DNA of 24,442 bases from a virus. The stretch spans positions 1-24,442 of IMG/VR virus record IMGVR_UViG_3300034073_000041. One strand, given 5' to 3'. A program made the position numbers and the translations under genes. Positions within the stretch are counted from its first letter, which is position 1; each line of letters starts with the position of its first letter. The notes below the pieces were generated by a model that saw nothing but the letters and a program-made list of their open reading frames with translations, did not search any database and was not told the DNA's origin. Below are positions 16,301 to 21,831 of the stretch, one piece after another.

Positions 16301-18861
16301 AAATCGCTATCCGATAACCCATACTCTCTTTGTATGTTTAATAATCTAGCGCTATCTGAATAAAGCCATTTTTGGGCATCTTCATTTAATAAATAATCCG
16401 ATCTGATGGTACTTAATATACCAAGCGCGTTCCTTTGCTGCGGCGTCAGTTTTTCTGGATCATATCCATAGTACCCATCCTTGACGTAGGTACTGTGCAT
16501 CTCACTGTAAGGTATATCTGTACCCTCTACAAATGTACCGAATTTACCGCCAGCCTCCTCAAACTTTCTTTGATTATCTAGCAGCGTTGCAACTTTAGAA
16601 CCAGCGTCAGGATCGTAAAAGTATTGACCCTGACTTGATCCAACAGCACGTATTGGTTTACCTGTTACGGGGTCATATCCAACAAAAGAACTAATGCGAT
16701 ATAACTCGTTTACATTTTCGCCTGTTATTGGCTTGCCTGATACATCTAAAAAGACTGTGTTCGCAGCAGCTTCCGCATCTGACTGACGACTGCCAATAAC
16801 ACTTCCCAATAGTTGCTGCGTCGTCATCCCTGGCTGATACAAGTTCGCAATCTCAGCTTGAGCTCCATAGCTTGTACCTAGTCCGGCCTTGGTGTAAGCG
16901 CTTATAAATGCTTGCTTATCTGCCTCTGGTATTTCATTAAACCTGGTTCTGTCGTATGCGCTATCCGCTAGCGCCGCATCTAATTCATAAAGCCCTGTAG
17001 CGTCTGAACTTGTTAGGTAATTCTGTATTGCCTGCTCTCGGCTAATAGGATTTAAAAGCCTAGATACTTGATCGTCTGAGAAACCCGTGGCGGTTGCTAA
17101 ATCTTTTTCGGATAACTTGTTTTGCTGTAAATACGTTTTAATGCTTGCCGCTTGCTCACCTATATTTTTGTCTTCGCTTGCAAGCACTCCATTAACAAAT
17201 GTCTTAAGCTGATTTAATTCTTTGCCTGTTTTATACTCTGTAATTGTATTTGCATTTACACCTAAATAAGTAGCCAACTCATCAATCGTCATATCCCTAT
17301 CGTCAGCAAAATCGAGTGCTGCGTCATAGGTAATTTTCCCGCTTGAATCGGCTAAGGCATTTAACCCTGTCCTGATACTTGAATCTTTTACATAATCGGT
17401 GATTGCTTTTGGTGTTACGCCTAAATAACCTGCTAGCTGGTCATTACTTAGGTTATTTGTTCTTGCGTAATCAAGAGCTGCATCAAAACTAATCTTGCCA
17501 TCAGTTCCGGCAAGTGCATTTAATCCGTCACGAATATCGGTCGTATTAATTGATTGCGTAACCTTATCTGCCGCAATCCCAAACATGCTGTTTAGTGACT
17601 TACTGGGGTCAATCCCGTTGTCTCTTAGGTTGTCAGCAATATAGTCCAAATTGCTTGACACCAAACTTGACATCTCAGCTGGCGTTTTGCCAAAGAACTT
17701 AGCTAAATTCTCTGGGGATACCTGACCTTGAGATGCCGCTCTGATCGCATCCGCAAGATCTACTGACGTTACATCCTTACCGTCAACCTTTTTTGTTGTG
17801 GCTAGCCTATTTAACGCTAACCTGTCGTCTTCATAATTTAGGCTGTCAACAATCTGCTGCGGCGTTGTGTCTTTGAATTTACCTTCTAGCGCATTAGCAA
17901 CTGCTTGAAATGACAGATTGTTGTTGTTTGCGTAGTTAACAAGCGCTTCATAAGTAATGGAGCCGGATGTCGGTATGAGCGCTGTTATTTCAGAAACTAT
18001 CGTGTCTTTTGTTTTTCCAGAAGCAGCATACTGTTTGTTTACACGCGTGTACTCGCTCTCTGGCAAACCCATCGCCTGTTCATACTCGGCAATTGCTTTT
18101 GGTGTTGCTGCAAGTGTTGATTTTGCTTGAACTGCTTCGTATCCGCCGTATTGATTAAATTCACTTGTCGGTACACCTCCAGTCATCGCCCTATACATTA
18201 GGTCGTTAGCGATCCCTGTAGTGACAGTAGGGGGTGGTGGCGGTGGTGGCGGTGGTGGCGGTGGAGCTTTATTAATACGCGTGTATTCGCTCTCCGGAAG
18301 GCCCATCGCTTTTTCATATGCAGCGATTGAATTGGGTGTCTCTGTAAGCGTTGATTTTGCGCGTAAAGCATCCCACCCGCCGTATCTATCAAGCTCACTT
18401 GTCGGCACGCCTCCTCCGACCATCATCCTATACATTAGGTCGTTGGCAATATCTACCGTTAGCGTTGGGGGTGGCGGAGGCGGCGGCGGAGGCGGCGGCG
18501 GCGGAGGCGGCGGAGGTGGAGGTGGAGGTGGAGGTGGAGGTGGAGGTGGAGGTGGAGGTGGAGGTGGAGGTGGAGGGGGTGGAGGTGGCGGTGGAGGTGT
18601 TTGGGCAGCGATACGAGCAGCTTCTTGGTCAACTGCTGCTTGCCGCTCAGCCAAAAGTCTGGCGGCTTCTTGTTCGGCGGCCTGTCTATCAGCCGCCAGA
18701 ATAGCTTGGTAAGTTGCGTCTAATTGTTTTTGTGATTCGTTTACATTGTTTAAAGACGCAGCCGCCTGTGGACTATTTGCGCCAAAATATTCAACTGCTA
18801 AAAAATACGTCCCAATAGCAGAGTTGAGAGAATTTTGGGCTATTTCTAACGAAGACGCCAT
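10312..18861 (-). CDS. Giant putative internal virion/ejection protein (2849 aa)
   Basis: An uninterrupted frame of 2849 residues. Residues 1-88 form a helical, coiled-coil-like head. Pro89-132 is an unbroken polyproline run, followed by a ~67-residue module (133-199), a second Pro run (200-211) and a second module copy (212-277). Residues about 380-1330 hold repeated helical units; at least seven have an LAxxLGVTxxxIxxY-type core resembling helix-turn-helix domains. Hydrophobic Gly/Ala-rich segments lie near 1527-1595, 2129-2160 and 2292-2315. Residues about 2655-2795 are Pro-rich with VPP[IV]DL repeats. Size, position between capsid and neck genes, and membrane-seeking segments suggest an ejected internal virion protein. 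I see no lysozyme or protease motif. No strong ribosome binding site precedes the start. Confidence 0.82.
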   Translation of the reverse strand: MASSLEIAQNSLNSAIGTYFLAVEYFGANSPQAAASLNNVNESQKQLDATYQAILAADRQAAEQEAARLLAERQAAVDQEAARIAAQTPPPPPPPPPPPPPPPPPPPPPPPPPPPPPPPPPPPPPPPPPPPPTLTVDIANDLMYRMMVGGGVPTSELDRYGGWDALRAKSTLTETPNSIAAYEKAMGLPESEYTRINKAPPPPPPPPPPPPTVTTGIANDLMYRAMTGGVPTSEFNQYGGYEAVQAKSTLAATPKAIAEYEQAMGLPESEYTRVNKQYAASGKTKDTIVSEITALIPTSGSITYEALVNYANNNNLSFQAVANALEGKFKDTTPQQIVDSLNYEDDRLALNRLATTKKVDGKDVTSVDLADAIRAASQGQVSPENLAKFFGKTPAEMSSLVSSNLDYIADNLRDNGIDPSKSLNSMFGIAADKVTQSINTTDIRDGLNALAGTDGKISFDAALDYARTNNLSNDQLAGYLGVTPKAITDYVKDSSIRTGLNALADSSGKITYDAALDFADDRDMTIDELATYLGVNANTITEYKTGKELNQLKTFVNGVLASEDKNIGEQAASIKTYLQQNKLSEKDLATATGFSDDQVSRLLNPISREQAIQNYLTSSDATGLYELDAALADSAYDRTRFNEIPEADKQAFISAYTKAGLGTSYGAQAEIANLYQPGMTTQQLLGSVIGSRQSDAEAAANTVFLDVSGKPITGENVNELYRISSFVGYDPVTGKPIRAVGSSQGQYFYDPDAGSKVATLLDNQRKFEEAGGKFGTFVEGTDIPYSEMHSTYVKDGYYGYDPEKLTPQQRNALGILSTIRSDYLLNEDAQKWLYSDSARLLNIQREYGLSDSDLIGFASHATGISPSDIQKILDDRSNYVLVEGVDGKQIIHKGALNEFAALTAEQANLNANAPYGRDPVTGMPYTKEERMNQVQMDSVKGDFFGRVGTDPKAAVKAVMDRIERNELSEGESAAALGMTMEELAGYARYYASTPAEYDQINRIFGKDEYGNWTGAQSIKAYPQATPTSTVATVKEQGTPVIDYKSPIYMQAFTQGIMKRTDLTDAQKSVEINNYKNQYGVTNEQLASATGYTVQEVSDFLSQKTTTPPASTAPSTGPSEWTETQTSEQAWGKEYARLLSKGLSDSQIQTLFEKAVGPVGYNQWNRISTAGKAIAEEPVKTTAAPTTESILNGLKTFADKDGKITFDAALEYANQNKIPIADVAKAINVTPEALTKYNTDKQISEGLQTAAGSDKQLSYDEILNYTTANNFTLEDIVKYIGAADKQPELLAGLQKYVADKPIIEGLQTAAGEDKQLSYSEIVDFASKNNMDLSNVVNYIGTEDKRSDLLTGLQNYVKEEEFKTGLSDVKLTDYKGKQYSANDLLNLANQVKQNFDLKNSSGGVYKTSGESVGFDYNEAKKLFPEGKEPTTFDQVAIDIARGLLNAGIKDVSELSKYKPTEVTELDYNVEAGPPTETKVTKLIDPETGEEAPSLGATYTGKGGTVYSFSVDDSGKPVFGTTFTDTSDKKTISTLVAFGASILAPQILPQLIGAAPAAVAGVEGAVAQAALGGTGLTGSLMAAGIPASVAGYAATAIVNGIYNGTVSELTGGDFEKGFITGGVAPVMGQLTANAVNSITTGLPTGVSSAVGNAVTQLISTGEIDLGQMALAGVKPTVIGTIVDASGGALTAPQARLLIETVASGGKNIASLAQNPAGVVNFVMRNQDVFQSLSTAAATNTAQKPPAVDLSGLDTVQKEVLTSTPRTETIQGEALFRDINETELGSEVATTGIVRPPGEMISTDMSKPVTGVDEYAGYDNALQFAQALISGDPAALSKMAGTEAEDTGVGQLANKDAIAQIREAQRTGALDYYNLNQAQLEAMLIDRAPTLEQAREMAELAYGKGASFSYGGKFYEGDLGKTVLKDAQGNEYRISKEATLITNAKGGVTGYELNGKTYDYRGNEISPKAPTTGVEVPGSTDVPQARAANGMYTLQGFQAAGGGKDPEDYRSYVIAANELISKTGSANQLNASAYNIAAARASDMSTRAGIVATSAAYKQPTEAPLNSYSAAGSPYLAGLGHMAMAVGGTGATFVEGVLRGLNQTEAAERVGEASRDAFFAARNIAATSPDVEKTLAVSSGVLSGLSILLSGGTAWSSAIAPTIVAMNDTFRDGQVRGLSDVDNLTRTLGSGVAEYIGEWVGNKFLLSSLKGAAPGTSVAIRDSLVNGYASLPANASKQQIKDMVGTWAKINGVEQVAEGVTTALQIANDKIHGITDTTPQNAQELAELVASQMEIVFGATNIALGLGGGAYAASRAANLGVITIEYADEMSRKGFDKTIEDVLDVTPVVQTVGLLTGPDNKPITNNQGQPILLESIANQPTATVVGDDKGPVNNEFSISLPTETIFDLVFDNESQGYTVNSVNLDGNKFNVTMADGTPNTIDATQIQNNALNLLTQADPEAIAALQNTGGLTALLSTKLAESININALNGPIDIGTVVSSNDKGSIVITNNGTLAFVPASSVSSATSLNPGSQVVMGEGVATQVQKTIDENGFQQYVPVTSPSTLSTVQMPSYVPLNTASGQTTINTALPDILVGTVQSIDPLNQTAFVTTGMGNPQIVGISGIKPVVGGDLFFNGATGEAYGTPIKLELETESRPEGLQPPGGIYPPIDTIPFPDIPPPDLNISTINTSVSPPVGELFPPSGIIPTGDVPPADLVPPGGVPPIDLGPPTSGVPPVDLQIPTVGVPDTTINTATVPTGGGPVVRPPVVNPPVIPPVVTTPPTQPPPPPWELPVVPPPELSGSFQMPYPNYLRPLDPYLPYGIGALMGDLYDEKQGNGGYQPFQNAQGQIKIPT
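18031..18228 (-). repeat. Duplicated module, copy 2 (residues 212-277 of the giant protein)
   Basis: The 66-residue copy shares IANDLMYR, GVPTSE, YGG, AKSTL, TP and AMGLPESEYTR with copy 1 at 18265-18465. The DNA also retains matching stretches, for example ctatacattaggtcgtt in both. Each copy is preceded by a polyproline run, so the duplicated unit is polyPro plus module. Confidence 0.9.
18229..18264 (-). repeat. Second polyproline tract (12 Pro)
   Basis: Twelve consecutive Pro codons (residues 200-211 of the giant protein) join the two copies of the ~67-residue module. On the plus strand this is a tgg/cgg repeat. It is the shorter counterpart of the 44-Pro tract at 18466-18597. Confidence 0.95.
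18265..18465 (-). repeat. Duplicated module, copy 1 (residues 133-199 of the giant protein)
   Basis: This 67-residue copy is homologous to the module at 18031-18228, with one extra Gly in the GG(G)VPTSE segment. Synonymous and amino-acid differences between the copies show that the duplication is not very recent. Its function is unknown. Confidence 0.9.
18466..18597 (-). repeat. 44-residue polyproline tract with an exact hexamer microsatellite
   Basis: Every codon from 18597 down to 18466 is CCN, giving Pro89-Pro132 of the giant protein. Within it, plus-strand bases 18512-18571 are ten perfect copies of GGAGGT (CCA/CCT codons on the coding strand). The flanks are CCG/CCT/CCA mixtures. The hexamer block suggests recent expansion by slippage. 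The plus strand is G-rich enough to allow two-tier G-quadruplexes. Confidence 0.95.
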
Positions 18862-18875
18862 CGTTCAACCAACTA

Positions 18876-19166
18876 TTAAGCGCAACCGCCTTTGTTCATC
18901 TTGACCATCTTTCCCTTGGTCTTTCCTTTTGTAGCTACACCATTGATACTAGGCGCGGCTGTTTTTACAGCACCCATTTTCTTGGGCATGACCGCACCAC
19001 CATCTTTATAGCCAGCCATCTTCTTTGCAGGTTTCTTTTCCATTGATCTTTGCTCCGATAGTCCAATTGCAATCGCTTGCTTAGGGTTAGTTACTTTCTG
19101 GCCCGAGGAAGACTTAAGTTTACCTTCCTTGAACTCTTTCATTACGACGCCTACCTTGTCTTTCAT
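18876..19166 (-). CDS. DUF6496-like small basic protein
   Basis: The N-terminal part reads MKDKVGVVMKEFKEGKLKSS followed by SGQKVTNPKQAIAIGLSE, the signature of the DUF6496 family as I recall it. The C-terminal half is Lys/Met/Gly-rich and ends in VATKGKTKGKMVKMNKGGCA. Function is unknown; the family is common in phages and bacteria. The ATG overlaps the stop of the 317-residue gene (ATGA), so translation is coupled, and the giant gene begins 14 bases after its stop. The end carries the GKT[KR]G motif found in the two genes upstream. A DNA-packing or minor virion role is inferred from charge and context. Confidence 0.85.
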   Translation of the reverse strand: MKDKVGVVMKEFKEGKLKSSSGQKVTNPKQAIAIGLSEQRSMEKKPAKKMAGYKDGGAVMPKKMGAVKTAAPSINGVATKGKTKGKMVKMNKGGCA

Positions 19167-20116
19167 ATATACCTTCCGCGGGTCTTGCCACGCTTTGCAA
19201 TACCATCACCACGGCTAGAAGCAGATCCTACCTTACCGCCGCGCTTCATACCCATCTCAATCACATCATCACTACGGCTGGATCCGCCAAGCTGTCTACG
19301 CTTATTAGCTTGTGTCTCAAGCCTTGCTTTACCCATGTTCTTTTCAAATGGAAGCCGACCGCGTGGTGACTCTAACTGAGGCATGGACTCACGGCGCTTT
19401 ACCAAGTCCTTCCCTTTGGCGGCAAGTTCTCCACCTCTTGTAGCCAAATCACCGCCACGGATAGCTACCTCAGCACTCTTTGCAGCTTTTTGTGGTACCG
19501 TAAGAGCTTTTGCCGCCTCCTGCGGAATCCTTGGCTCAACCCTGGCTTTTGCTGCTTGCGGTGCTAGCTTAGCTGCTAGTCCAGCCCCGGCAGCTTTTAG
19601 ACCCTTCAATAACGGTCCACCTACAAGATTCATCTCTGGCGTCACGCGCTCAATGGGCTTGTCATAAGCTTTCAGCCGCTCAATCTCAGCCTTTACATCT
19701 TTCTTATCAGAAGGTTTGATCTCTGCTTTAGGCGCTGCTTTAGGTGCCGCCCTAGGAGTTTCTGCCTTTACCGCGGGTTTTGTTGCAGTCTTTGTAGGCG
19801 CACGGCTAAATCCTGCTGTGCTTGGCTCAACTAACTCTGTATCACCTTTTGCCTCTATACGGGGTTTAGTCATGATAGGGCTAGGCGTGGCAACACTTGT
19901 TTCGGCCCGTGGGCCTCTTAGCATCGCCTGGTCCATGGCCGCAGCATCTCGTGCCTCGCGCATGGCAATTCCCATGGCACGGTCTTTGTCTGCGCCACCT
20001 GACATTACCGCTTCACCAGAACTAGAGCGAACAATCTCTCCGCTGCTATCCCTTAGCGGCTCCCGATCAATATCCGGAATATCACCGCCCTCTTGGAACC
20101 GCCTGCGCTTCTTCAT
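19163..20116 (-). CDS. Ala/Lys-rich low-complexity protein with terminal GKTRG motif
   Basis: A 317-residue, strongly basic and Ala/Pro/Lys-rich protein. The N-terminus (MKKRRRFQEGGDIPDIDREP) is followed by a short helix with AMGIAMREARDAAAMDQAM. A long disordered stretch with APKAAPKAEIKPS-type repeats occupies about residues 85-150. Gly/Ala helices GPLLKGLKAAGAGLAAKLAP come next, then three IRGGD/TRGGE/AKGKD-type repeats near 215-235. It ends DGIAKRGKTRGRYI. I do not recognise a family. It is sandwiched between two small basic proteins with the same kind of C-terminus. It may be a scaffold, an internal capsid protein or a DNA-condensing protein; none is proven. Confidence 0.75.
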   Translation of the reverse strand: MKKRRRFQEGGDIPDIDREPLRDSSGEIVRSSSGEAVMSGGADKDRAMGIAMREARDAAAMDQAMLRGPRAETSVATPSPIMTKPRIEAKGDTELVEPSTAGFSRAPTKTATKPAVKAETPRAAPKAAPKAEIKPSDKKDVKAEIERLKAYDKPIERVTPEMNLVGGPLLKGLKAAGAGLAAKLAPQAAKARVEPRIPQEAAKALTVPQKAAKSAEVAIRGGDLATRGGELAAKGKDLVKRRESMPQLESPRGRLPFEKNMGKARLETQANKRRQLGGSSRSDDVIEMGMKRGGKVGSASSRGDGIAKRGKTRGRYI

Positions 20117-20138
20117 ACTACCCCCTACTTTAGTAGCA

Positions 20139-20160
20139 AATTCCGCCCATGGGCGGAATT
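20139..20160. terminator. 22-bp perfect palindrome, possible weak terminator or processing hairpin
   Basis: The sequence aattccgccca followed by its exact reverse complement forms a 22-bp palindrome centred on CCATGG. On the minus strand it overlaps the stop codon of the 85-residue gene and can fold into a nine-base-pair stem with a CATG loop. It is followed by only a short AATTTG, so termination would be weak. A second small inverted repeat (ctact...agtag, 20125-20136) lies just downstream. Attenuation or RNA processing before the 317-residue gene is possible. Confidence 0.5.
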
Positions 20161-20416
20161 ACTTCATCTTGATCATCGTGCCTTTGGTCTTACCGCGCTT
20201 TGCACATCCATCAGCAGCGGTTACATAGCCACCATTCTTGAACATCTTGCCAAGGTTGGGACGCTTGTCTAGCTTACGCAGCTTCTCATCTTCCATCTGC
20301 TGCTGCATAGCACCGCTTTCTTTGACCGTGGGGACGGTATCAAAGTTAGGGTTGTAAATGGAATCGCCGTGGTAACCACGGCCTTGACGAGGGTCATCTC
20401 TATTCATTCTTGCCAT
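20159..20416 (-). CDS. Small Lys/Gly-rich protein with terminal AKRGKTKG motif
   Basis: With the ATG at 20416 the protein has 85 residues: MARMNRDDPRQGRGYHGDSI at the start, a helical centre (SGAMQQQMEDEKLRKLDKRP) and a C-terminus MFKNGGYVTAADGCAKRGKT followed by KGTMIKMK. AAAGGA is seven bases from this ATG but only about one from the alternative ATG at 20422, which would form an ATGA overlap with the preceding stop. The C-terminus is closely similar to that of the next gene, with a shared K-x-GG-x-V...DG-x-AKRGKT[KR]G pattern. Function is unknown. A minor virion protein is suggested by position. Confidence 0.82.
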   Translation of the reverse strand: MARMNRDDPRQGRGYHGDSIYNPNFDTVPTVKESGAMQQQMEDEKLRKLDKRPNLGKMFKNGGYVTAADGCAKRGKTKGTMIKMK

Positions 20417-20418
20417 GG

Positions 20419-20670
20419 TCATTTCCTTTCAGAGAGGGCATCAATTTTTGCTTCAAGCCTTCCAATGCCTGAGTCAAAGCGTTCCATAAGTTTTTCAAGA
20501 TCCTGCCTAACTTCTGCGCGAGTGATGTGATCACGGGCAATTTCCTCCCGAGTTCTGTTCAATAGGATCTGGATGCGCTTCTGTTCATCTGAAGCTTGTT
20601 TAAGCATGAACATTACCAGGCCCACTAAGAACGATGTGATTAGATTCCAGACCAGAGCACCCGTTTCCAT
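20419..20670 (-). CDS. Membrane-anchored coiled-coil protein (83 aa)
   Basis: A single hydrophobic segment at about residues 7-23 (VWNLITSFLVGLVMFML) is followed by a charged helical region with heptad-like spacing, through LNRTREEIARDHITRAEVRQ and LEKLMERFDSGIGRLEAKID. This is a membrane anchor with a cytoplasmic or periplasmic coiled coil. The ATG directly follows the TAA of the upstream gene (TAAATG). Small proteins of this form in phages include holin-like and spanin-like proteins, but no lysis gene is adjacent. A role in ejection or membrane docking is equally possible. Confidence 0.8.
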   Translation of the reverse strand: METGALVWNLITSFLVGLVMFMLKQASDEQKRIQILLNRTREEIARDHITRAEVRQDLEKLMERFDSGIGRLEAKIDALSERK

Positions 20671-20958
20671 TTAGCACTTCCATCTGCGTCTTGCCTGACG
20701 TAGTCGGCTATTAGGGTCCTTGGCTGCTTCAGGGAAATCCTTCATTTGTCCGGCAGAACGAGCACAAAAAGACTTCCTTCGTGCCGCATCTTTCGGGCCG
20801 GGATTATCGCTAGTCACAGCCGTCTTTAGCTTGCTGCCAGGATTAGCTGCACGGTAGGCTTTGACACCTTTCTCCGTCATCCCAGCACCTTGTTTGGTAG
20901 GCCGGAAATTGCCAGACTTTACTGACGTAGCAATCCCCATGCCCTTGGCTTTAGCCAT
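20671..20958 (-). CDS. DUF6321-like conserved small basic protein
   Basis: A 95-residue protein starting MAKAKGMGIATSVKSGNFRP. The conserved blocks GMTEKGVKAYRAANPGSKLK, RRKSFCARSAGQMKDFPEAA and DPNSRLRQARRRWKC identify a family I recall as DUF6321. It is frequent in cyanophages and other aquatic phages and has no known function. The two Cys (in SFCARS and the C-terminal residue) and the many Arg/Lys suggest nucleic-acid contact. The ATG overlaps the preceding stop by eight bases (ATGGCTAA). No strong ribosome binding site is visible, so translation is likely coupled. A longer in-frame start at 21018 would run 68 bases into the preceding gene and is unlikely. Confidence 0.88.
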   Translation of the reverse strand: MAKAKGMGIATSVKSGNFRPTKQGAGMTEKGVKAYRAANPGSKLKTAVTSDNPGPKDAARRKSFCARSAGQMKDFPEAAKDPNSRLRQARRRWKC

Positions 20959-21223
20959 AAAACACCGTGACTTTGGCGTTTGACAAGGTGGCGTATGCGC
21001 TTGTTTTACACCAAACACCTTGGCCAGGAATAACCACGTTAAAGGTCTCCCCGTTAGCTACGGTGTTAATGGTGAATAACGTTGTTCCGCCAGACCCGCC
21101 ATCTTTGATAATCACGCTACCAGCGGAACCTCCTGGTTCAACCACCAACCCGCGAACACGAGTTGGCGTTGCGCTAACAGCCCCAGATGCGGCAAGTGAT
21201 ATGCCGGAGACATCTGTTTGCAT
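20951..21223 (-). CDS. Small beta-rich phage protein (90 aa)
   Basis: The protein begins MQTDVSGISLAASGAVSATP and contains RVRGLVVEPGGSAGSVIIKD, GGTTLFTINT and VVIPGQGVWCKTSAYATLSN, ending KVTVFYG. The alternating hydrophobic pattern suggests a compact beta-sandwich. AGGAG lies six bases before the ATG. I recall similar small proteins in the structural clusters of aquatic phages without assigned function. It may be a capsid decoration or connector piece. Confidence 0.82.
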   Translation of the reverse strand: MQTDVSGISLAASGAVSATPTRVRGLVVEPGGSAGSVIIKDGGSGGTTLFTINTVANGETFNVVIPGQGVWCKTSAYATLSNAKVTVFYG

Positions 21224-21235
21224 GATGCGCTCCTA

Positions 21236-21766
21236 TTAGCTATCGCTGAAGGGAGTAACGAGGGTGCCAGATCCCAGTAAGTTTCCTTGGACAAGGTACT
21301 TGGCAGAAGCAATCGCCGTAAAGGTGATAATCGATCCAGCGATACCACCTTTGGTTGTACCGTTTAACGTACAAACATCATTAGAAGCGCCAGAGATGAA
21401 GGTCTTGCCATCAGCGCCATCATCAATACCAATAAACACACCGCCCACGAACTTGTCCGTTCCATCGGTCTGGAAGACCAGCGCAGATGCTGTGGTTTCA
21501 ACAACGAACGAGTAGGTCGTTCCAATGTTGTTCGTGCTATTGGGATCGGCGCCAGGGCCGGAGCTGGAAGGATAAGCAGTTGCGATGATGGTCGGTAAGG
21601 TAACCACTAAGGTCGCATCGTTAGTTTTGATCAGGCGGCCAGCATAACCTGCCGTGGTCAAGGTGATGGTGTTGGTGCCATTAGCAAGATTGATAATGCT
21701 GTTTGGCCCTTGAGCATAGAAACCGCCCAGCGAACGGACTGGACCGTCAAAGGTAGAAATAGCCAT
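21236..21766 (-). CDS. Beta-rich putative virion protein (176 aa)
   Basis: The N-terminus MAISTFDGPVRSLGGFYAQG is followed by IINLANGTNTITLTTAGYAG and AGRLIKTNDATLVVTLP. The C-terminal half carries FVVETTASALVFQTDGTDKF and SNDVCTLNGTTKGG, and the protein ends in a short polar tail. It is Thr/Gly/Ala-rich with no enzyme motif. This is typical of phage decoration or fibre-like proteins, and its position downstream of the capsid gene favours a head-associated role. GGAG is five bases from the ATG. I do not recognise a named family. Confidence 0.8.
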   Translation of the reverse strand: MAISTFDGPVRSLGGFYAQGPNSIINLANGTNTITLTTAGYAGRLIKTNDATLVVTLPTIIATAYPSSSGPGADPNSTNNIGTTYSFVVETTASALVFQTDGTDKFVGGVFIGIDDGADGKTFISGASNDVCTLNGTTKGGIAGSIITFTAIASAKYLVQGNLLGSGTLVTPFSDS

Positions 21767-21792
21767 GTTAACTCCGCGTAGTAGCGCATCCC

Positions 21793-21831
21793 CATACCGT
21801 CTCTACTAAGTCTGCTAGGCCAGTCGGTATG
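21793..21831. repeat. Inverted repeat in the gap downstream of the GIY-YIG gene
   Basis: The 7-base arms CATACCG (21793-21799) and CGGTATG (21825-21831) flank a 25-base loop between the endonuclease stop and the next gene. A smaller aactg/cagtt repeat (21846-21863) overlaps the endonuclease stop. No T-run follows either one. They may be weak terminators, leader structures, or part of the homing insertion. Confidence 0.4.

Noticed and set aside
15220-17525. EF-hand or dockerin-like calcium loops (e.g. DKDGKITFDAAL, TDGKISFDAAL)
   Set aside because: The DxDGxI core is present in a few units, but loop position 1 and the final Glu at position 12 are missing, and other units lose the Asp residues. 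Treated as part of the helical repeat instead.
18221-18712. Plus-strand 163-residue frame with a long polyglycine run
   Set aside because: It is the antisense shadow of the polyproline codons (GGN opposite CCN). All neighbouring genes are on the other strand and it lacks a ribosome binding site.
20959-21018. Longer start of the DUF6321-like gene at 21018
   Set aside because: The extra residues (MFGVKQAHTPPC...) are antiphase to the end of the preceding gene and unlike the family, which begins MAKAKG.
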